Below, in pieces: positions 20,770 to 22,637 of a stretch of DNA of 22,637 nucleotides. Numbering within the stretch: the stretch's first letter is position 1; each line of letters starts with the position of its first letter. The notes beneath the pieces were generated by a model. The model ran no database searches. It was not told the DNA's origin and worked only from the letters and a program-made list of their open reading frames with translations. Source of the DNA: a virus. Where the stretch lies: IMG/VR virus record IMGVR_UViG_3300047476_000983, positions 1 to 22,637 of that record. One strand, written 5' to 3'. The position numbers were made by a program, and so were the translations under genes.

Positions 20770-21181
20770 GCACTTCACGGTTGATGAAGAACCCATCTTG
20801 CACGACCTGATTGCAGCAAGGACAGATAAGCTTTTCTTCGCGGCGCTTTAATGCGCGGTGCACCGCCGAAGGGTTGATGCCTACTGCCTTGGCAGCCGCA
20901 TAGGCGGTTTGCCCTTCGTTCATGACAAGGTCAACGGCGCGCATGGTCTTGGACTTGACTTCGACGAACGGGTCGTCGCCGTCCTTAGCCCATACAGCGA
21001 CGATATTGTCTGGCCAGTCCAGTGGCTTGCCGGTGTAGGCAGACGCCGAGAGCTTGCCGCTGTTGTCCCACGCGACCAAGTATTTCAGGTCTTCCCGTAA
21101 GACCATCGAGCGGAGCTTGTGCTTTACCGCATCCGACCAGCCGTAACCGTCGATGAACTCGTTGAAGTTAACAAGCTTCAT
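20747..21181 (-). CDS. HTH plus zinc-site phage regulator (144 aa)
   Basis: The N-terminal 80 residues (WSDAVKHKLRSMVLREDLKY, then PDNIVAVWAKDG) are an unrecognised small domain. Residues of about 82-113 are a clear helix-turn-helix: RAVDLVMNEGQTAYAAAKAV then GINPSAVHRALKRR, as in phage regulators and small terminase-like HTH modules. Cys120, Cys122 and Cys123 (ICPCCN) suggest a zinc ribbon, but only three cysteines are visible. It is the last gene of the leftward right-arm operon, overlaps the previous gene by an ATGA, and runs tail-to-tail into the DnaJ-like gene. It may regulate early promoters. Confidence 0.75.
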   Translation of the reverse strand: MKLVNFNEFIDGYGWSDAVKHKLRSMVLREDLKYLVAWDNSGKLSASAYTGKPLDWPDNIVAVWAKDGDDPFVEVKSKTMRAVDLVMNEGQTAYAAAKAVGINPSAVHRALKRREEKLICPCCNQVVQDGFFINREVLTDQAVN

Positions 21182-21414
21182 GCCGGCACCTCGTCAAGCC
21201 GTAGCGGTCGAGCGCTGACTGCGTTTTGGATGGTGAGAGCGAGCAGCAGCAGTTCATCGCGGGTCAGGGTCAGGTCGAGCTTGCGTTGCAGGCCGTTGCG
21301 ATTTTTGGCGCCCCACCACTGGGATTCGATCAGCAGGTTGTAGTGGCCACCGGGTACAGGCTTTGATGTGAAGTGAAGCAGGTAGTCGGGCGCCGGTTGA
21401 ATTGTGATTGTCAT
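21178..21414 (-). CDS. Small phage protein (78 aa), unknown function
   Basis: Begins with a beta-strand start (MTITIQPAPDYLLHFTSKPV), a central GHYNLLIESQWWGAKN loop and a C-terminal helix (LTRDELLLLALTIQNAVSAR). No motif recognised. The start overlaps the 32-aa gene by one base (TAATG) and the stop shares an ATGA with the HTH gene, so both ends are well fixed. Confidence 0.7.
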   Translation of the reverse strand: MTITIQPAPDYLLHFTSKPVPGGHYNLLIESQWWGAKNRNGLQRKLDLTLTRDELLLLALTIQNAVSARPLRLDEVPA

Positions 21415-21512
21415 TATGGTCTCCAGATGAGAAGGTCAAGAAGGCCGACAACAATGCCGGCCACGATTACTGCATACCAGACGAACTGGAATATCGGATT
21501 GTCTTCGTTCAT
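21414..21512 (-). CDS. Very small single-pass membrane protein (32 aa)
   Basis: MNEDNPIFQFVWYAVIVAGI, then VVGLLDLLIWRP: an acidic N terminus, one transmembrane helix of about residues 9-30 and a short basic end. The start follows AGGAGAAAAACC and shares an ATGA with the upstream gene. The TAATG junction with the next gene is also tight. Very small phage membrane proteins of this kind are often overlooked; function unknown. Confidence 0.6.
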   Translation of the reverse strand: MNEDNPIFQFVWYAVIVAGIVVGLLDLLIWRP

Positions 21513-21760
21513 GGTTTTTCTCCTGTGGCTCTAGCAATAGCCGCGAGTGCTTTACTGCGCGCTTTGTCGTAACCGTCTGAGGCGTCGTAGTCTCCAGCCG
21601 GATTGTTTAATAGTTCCTGCAGAGCTTCAATCAGATCAGGCGCGGTTTCCAGCATTCGCAGCGGTTCTTCAAGTTCATTGTGAGTGAAGTGGCTTCCTGC
21701 TATGTCGACCATCTTGCGTGTCCACACCGCGTGGTGCAGGCTTGCGATAAAAGCTTTCAT
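21509..21760 (-). CDS. Phage protein with 'AIARATGE' tail (83 aa)
   Basis: ATG 21760 is preferred over the one at 21796 because AAGGA precedes it and it sits one base past the upstream stop. The protein has MKAFIASLHHAVWTRKMVDI, DLIEALQELLNNP and a closing KARSKALAAIARATGEKP. That closing helix matches the tails of the 13857 gene (KARKAIANATGENN) and the 14417 gene (ITKATGEQQ), so three related members exist in one genome. No function known. Confidence 0.7.
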   Translation of the reverse strand: MKAFIASLHHAVWTRKMVDIAGSHFTHNELEEPLRMLETAPDLIEALQELLNNPAGDYDASDGYDKARSKALAAIARATGEKP

Positions 21761-21761
21761 G

Positions 21762-22022
21762 TCAGTTCCTTTGTACGAATAGTTGATGAATGACATTGTG
21801 CGGATCGTAGAACGACCAAGCGTTCATCAGGTGTGAGCCTTTGTAGTCCCACACGGCGCAAGGCTTGTCGTCGATTGTGAAGGACCAGCTGTTGACGACC
21901 TTGTCTGGATCGTCTGTTGCGTTGGGCGGAAAGCCGATTGCTTCGATCAGCTGGGCTTTGGTGATGTTAACGAATCGGCCTGTGCGATAAGTGCCGGTCA
22001 GTTCAGCGGGTGCGATTACCAT
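21762..22022 (-). CDS. Small phage protein (86 aa), unknown function
   Basis: MVIAPAELTGTYRTGRFVNI, then KAQLIEAIGFPPNATDDPDK, then WSFTIDDKPCAVWDYKGSHL and a closing helix. The middle 'ITKAQLIEAIGFPPN' and 'WSFTIDDKPCAVWDYKGS' pattern appears to be a single mixed alpha/beta domain and looks like a widespread phage protein. Start overlaps the upstream gene by 7 bases. Function unknown. Confidence 0.7.
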   Translation of the reverse strand: MVIAPAELTGTYRTGRFVNITKAQLIEAIGFPPNATDDPDKVVNSWSFTIDDKPCAVWDYKGSHLMNAWSFYDPHNVIHQLFVQRN

Positions 22023-22195
22023 AATGCTTCTCCATCGGTTTCGATTGTTGGGATAGGTTTTTTGTTTCGTGTGACTTGCCGTGTGATGTACGGCCTGCCA
22101 CTGGCAGGCGGGTAATCCCGCCAGCAGCAGACAAGGCCGTCGTCATCTAGCCAGCCGTACTGCACGCGTTTCATGCAGCCGGCGCAGGCTGGCAT
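22016..22195 (-). CDS. Small Cys-rich protein (59 aa), unknown function
   Basis: Two starts are plausible. ATG 22195 gives MPACAGCMKRVQYGWLDDDG with a CAGC pair and a later CC pair (LVCCWRDYPP), so a zinc ribbon is possible, and has CAGGCG upstream. ATG 22174 gives 52 residues and forms an ATGA with the upstream stop but has no good ribosome site. I chose the longer because the CxxC would otherwise be lost. The 88-codon frame to 22282 is the shadow of the next gene. The tail is basic (TRNKKPIPT). Confidence 0.6.
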   Translation of the reverse strand: MPACAGCMKRVQYGWLDDDGLVCCWRDYPPASGRPYITRQVTRNKKPIPTIETDGEALW

Positions 22196-22356
22196 ACGCC
22201 TGCTTCGATTAAGCGGTTTGCGTTGCGACCGAACCAGCCCTGAAGCTTCCAGCAGAGACCAGTGTCGATCAGGTGTTGCCATGCTTCGATGATTTGTTCT
22301 TCAGACTCTGCTGCCCAGAATCCTTCGGCGATTGCAACTGCAGTGAAGTTATCCAT
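22171..22356 (-). CDS. Conserved small phage protein (61 aa)
   Basis: MDNFTAVAIAEGFWAAESEE, then QIIEAWQHLIDTGLCWKLQG, then WFGRNANRLIEAGVC is a pattern found in many phages ('AEGF...EEQIIEAWQHLIDTGLxWxLQGWFGR'), all of unknown function. It is an all-helical protein with a conserved Trp/Leu core. ATG 22356 follows AAGGGGC. It overlaps the Cys-rich gene. Confidence 0.8.
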   Translation of the reverse strand: MDNFTAVAIAEGFWAAESEEQIIEAWQHLIDTGLCWKLQGWFGRNANRLIEAGVCQPAPAA

Positions 22357-22365
22357 GACTGCCCC

Positions 22366-22590
22366 TTATTTGTATTTGGATTGTTGTTCGGATTCGAGTA
22401 CATACGACGCCTCTTCCATCAGCATCGCGCGTTGCTGCAGCTTGGCTGCCTGCTGACGCATTTCATCGGCCGTGCTGCGAAGCGACGCCCATGGCGGGCG
22501 TCCCGGATCGAGCTTGACGTCGAGCTTGTGGAACTGCGTATTGATGCAGGCGTATGCTGCTTCAGCACCGATTAGAATTTTGACTTGCAT
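22366..22590 (-). CDS. Small helical phage protein (74 aa)
   Basis: MQVKILIGAEAAYACINTQF, then LDVKLDPGRPPWASLRSTAD, then a long Gln/Glu/Met-rich helix (EMRQQAAKLQQRAMLMEEAS) ending in a charged tail. ATG 22590 follows an ideal AGGAGACAAC. No known family. The gene order suggests it is co-transcribed with the genes to its left from a promoter beyond the right edge. Confidence 0.7.
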   Translation of the reverse strand: MQVKILIGAEAAYACINTQFHKLDVKLDPGRPPWASLRSTADEMRQQAAKLQQRAMLMEEASYVLESEQQSKYK

Positions 22591-22598
22591 GTTGTCTC

Positions 22599-22637
22599 CT
22601 AGTAGACGAGCGTTTGTCCGGTGTCTTCGATGTACTG
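22599..22637 (-). CDS. C-terminal fragment of an upstream gene (partial at right edge)
   Basis: The minus-strand frame QYIEDTGQTLVY then TAG enters from the right edge. The stop sits inside the CTAGGAGA ribosome site of the next gene, as is typical for this operon. Only 12 residues are visible, so no function can be given. Confidence 0.5.
   Translation of the reverse strand, partial: QYIEDTGQTLVY

Noticed and set aside
1-22637. Diversity-generating retroelement or tRNA genes
   Set aside because: No reverse transcriptase, no adenine-biased template/variable repeat pair and no cloverleaf structure was found by eye in this window.

Overview
This window looks like a section of a tailed bacteriophage (or intact prophage) genome, most likely one infecting a Gram-negative proteobacterium. 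Three things point there: tightly packed genes with ATGA-type stop/start overlaps in blocks of one polarity; a nearly complete phage replication module; and typical large 'polyvalent' internal-protein sequence. A lipobox lipoprotein and a twin-arginine signal peptide suggest a Gram-negative host. The moderately GC-rich composition fits a Pseudomonas- or Burkholderia-like host, but the exact host cannot be read from the sequence. No integrase, terminase, capsid, tail, tRNA, rRNA or CRISPR array was seen.

Layout: (1) 1-4426, plus strand. The tail of one large protein, a small ferritin, and a 1016-residue polyvalent protein (ADP-ribosyltransferase-like N terminus plus LPD38-like region); probably late, virion-associated genes. 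(2) 4428-12638, minus strand, transcribed leftward from a divergent control region at about 12640-12782. In transcription order it runs through several small proteins, a DUF2800 Cas4/RecB-like nuclease, a DUF2815 single-strand-binding protein, a two-helix membrane protein, an SPFH/prohibitin-like lipoprotein, a family A DNA polymerase, a DUF6378 protein, an AlpA-like HTH, a second HTH protein, a zinc-finger protein and an unrecognised 213-residue protein. (3) 12783-20769, plus strand. A possibly leaderless first gene, a small basic protein, a 300-base stretch rich in inverted repeats, a run of ten small phage genes (one with a Tat signal and LamG-like fold), then PrimPol-VapE, an iteron-bearing AT-rich candidate replication origin, a VRR-NUC nuclease, an SNF2 helicase and a DnaJ-type zinc protein. 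(4) 22637-20747, minus strand. A leftward operon of small, mostly unknown proteins ending in an HTH/zinc regulator that runs tail-to-tail into block 3.

The replication proteins are divided between the two divergent operons. Polymerase, SSB and Cas4-like nuclease lie to the left; primase-helicase, origin, VRR-NUC and SNF2 helicase lie to the right. The shared control region at 12640-12782 has a well-spaced promoter on each strand and three in-phase TTGATAC repeats between them, so both halves could be switched together.

The most interesting items are the structured region at 13146-13463 (two hairpins with an identical loop and compensatory stem changes, plus a 15-base-arm inverted repeat), the iteron cluster at 18471-18702, the phage ferritin, and the phage SPFH lipoprotein. 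About eight genes shorter than 60 codons were found by direct translation of the gaps.
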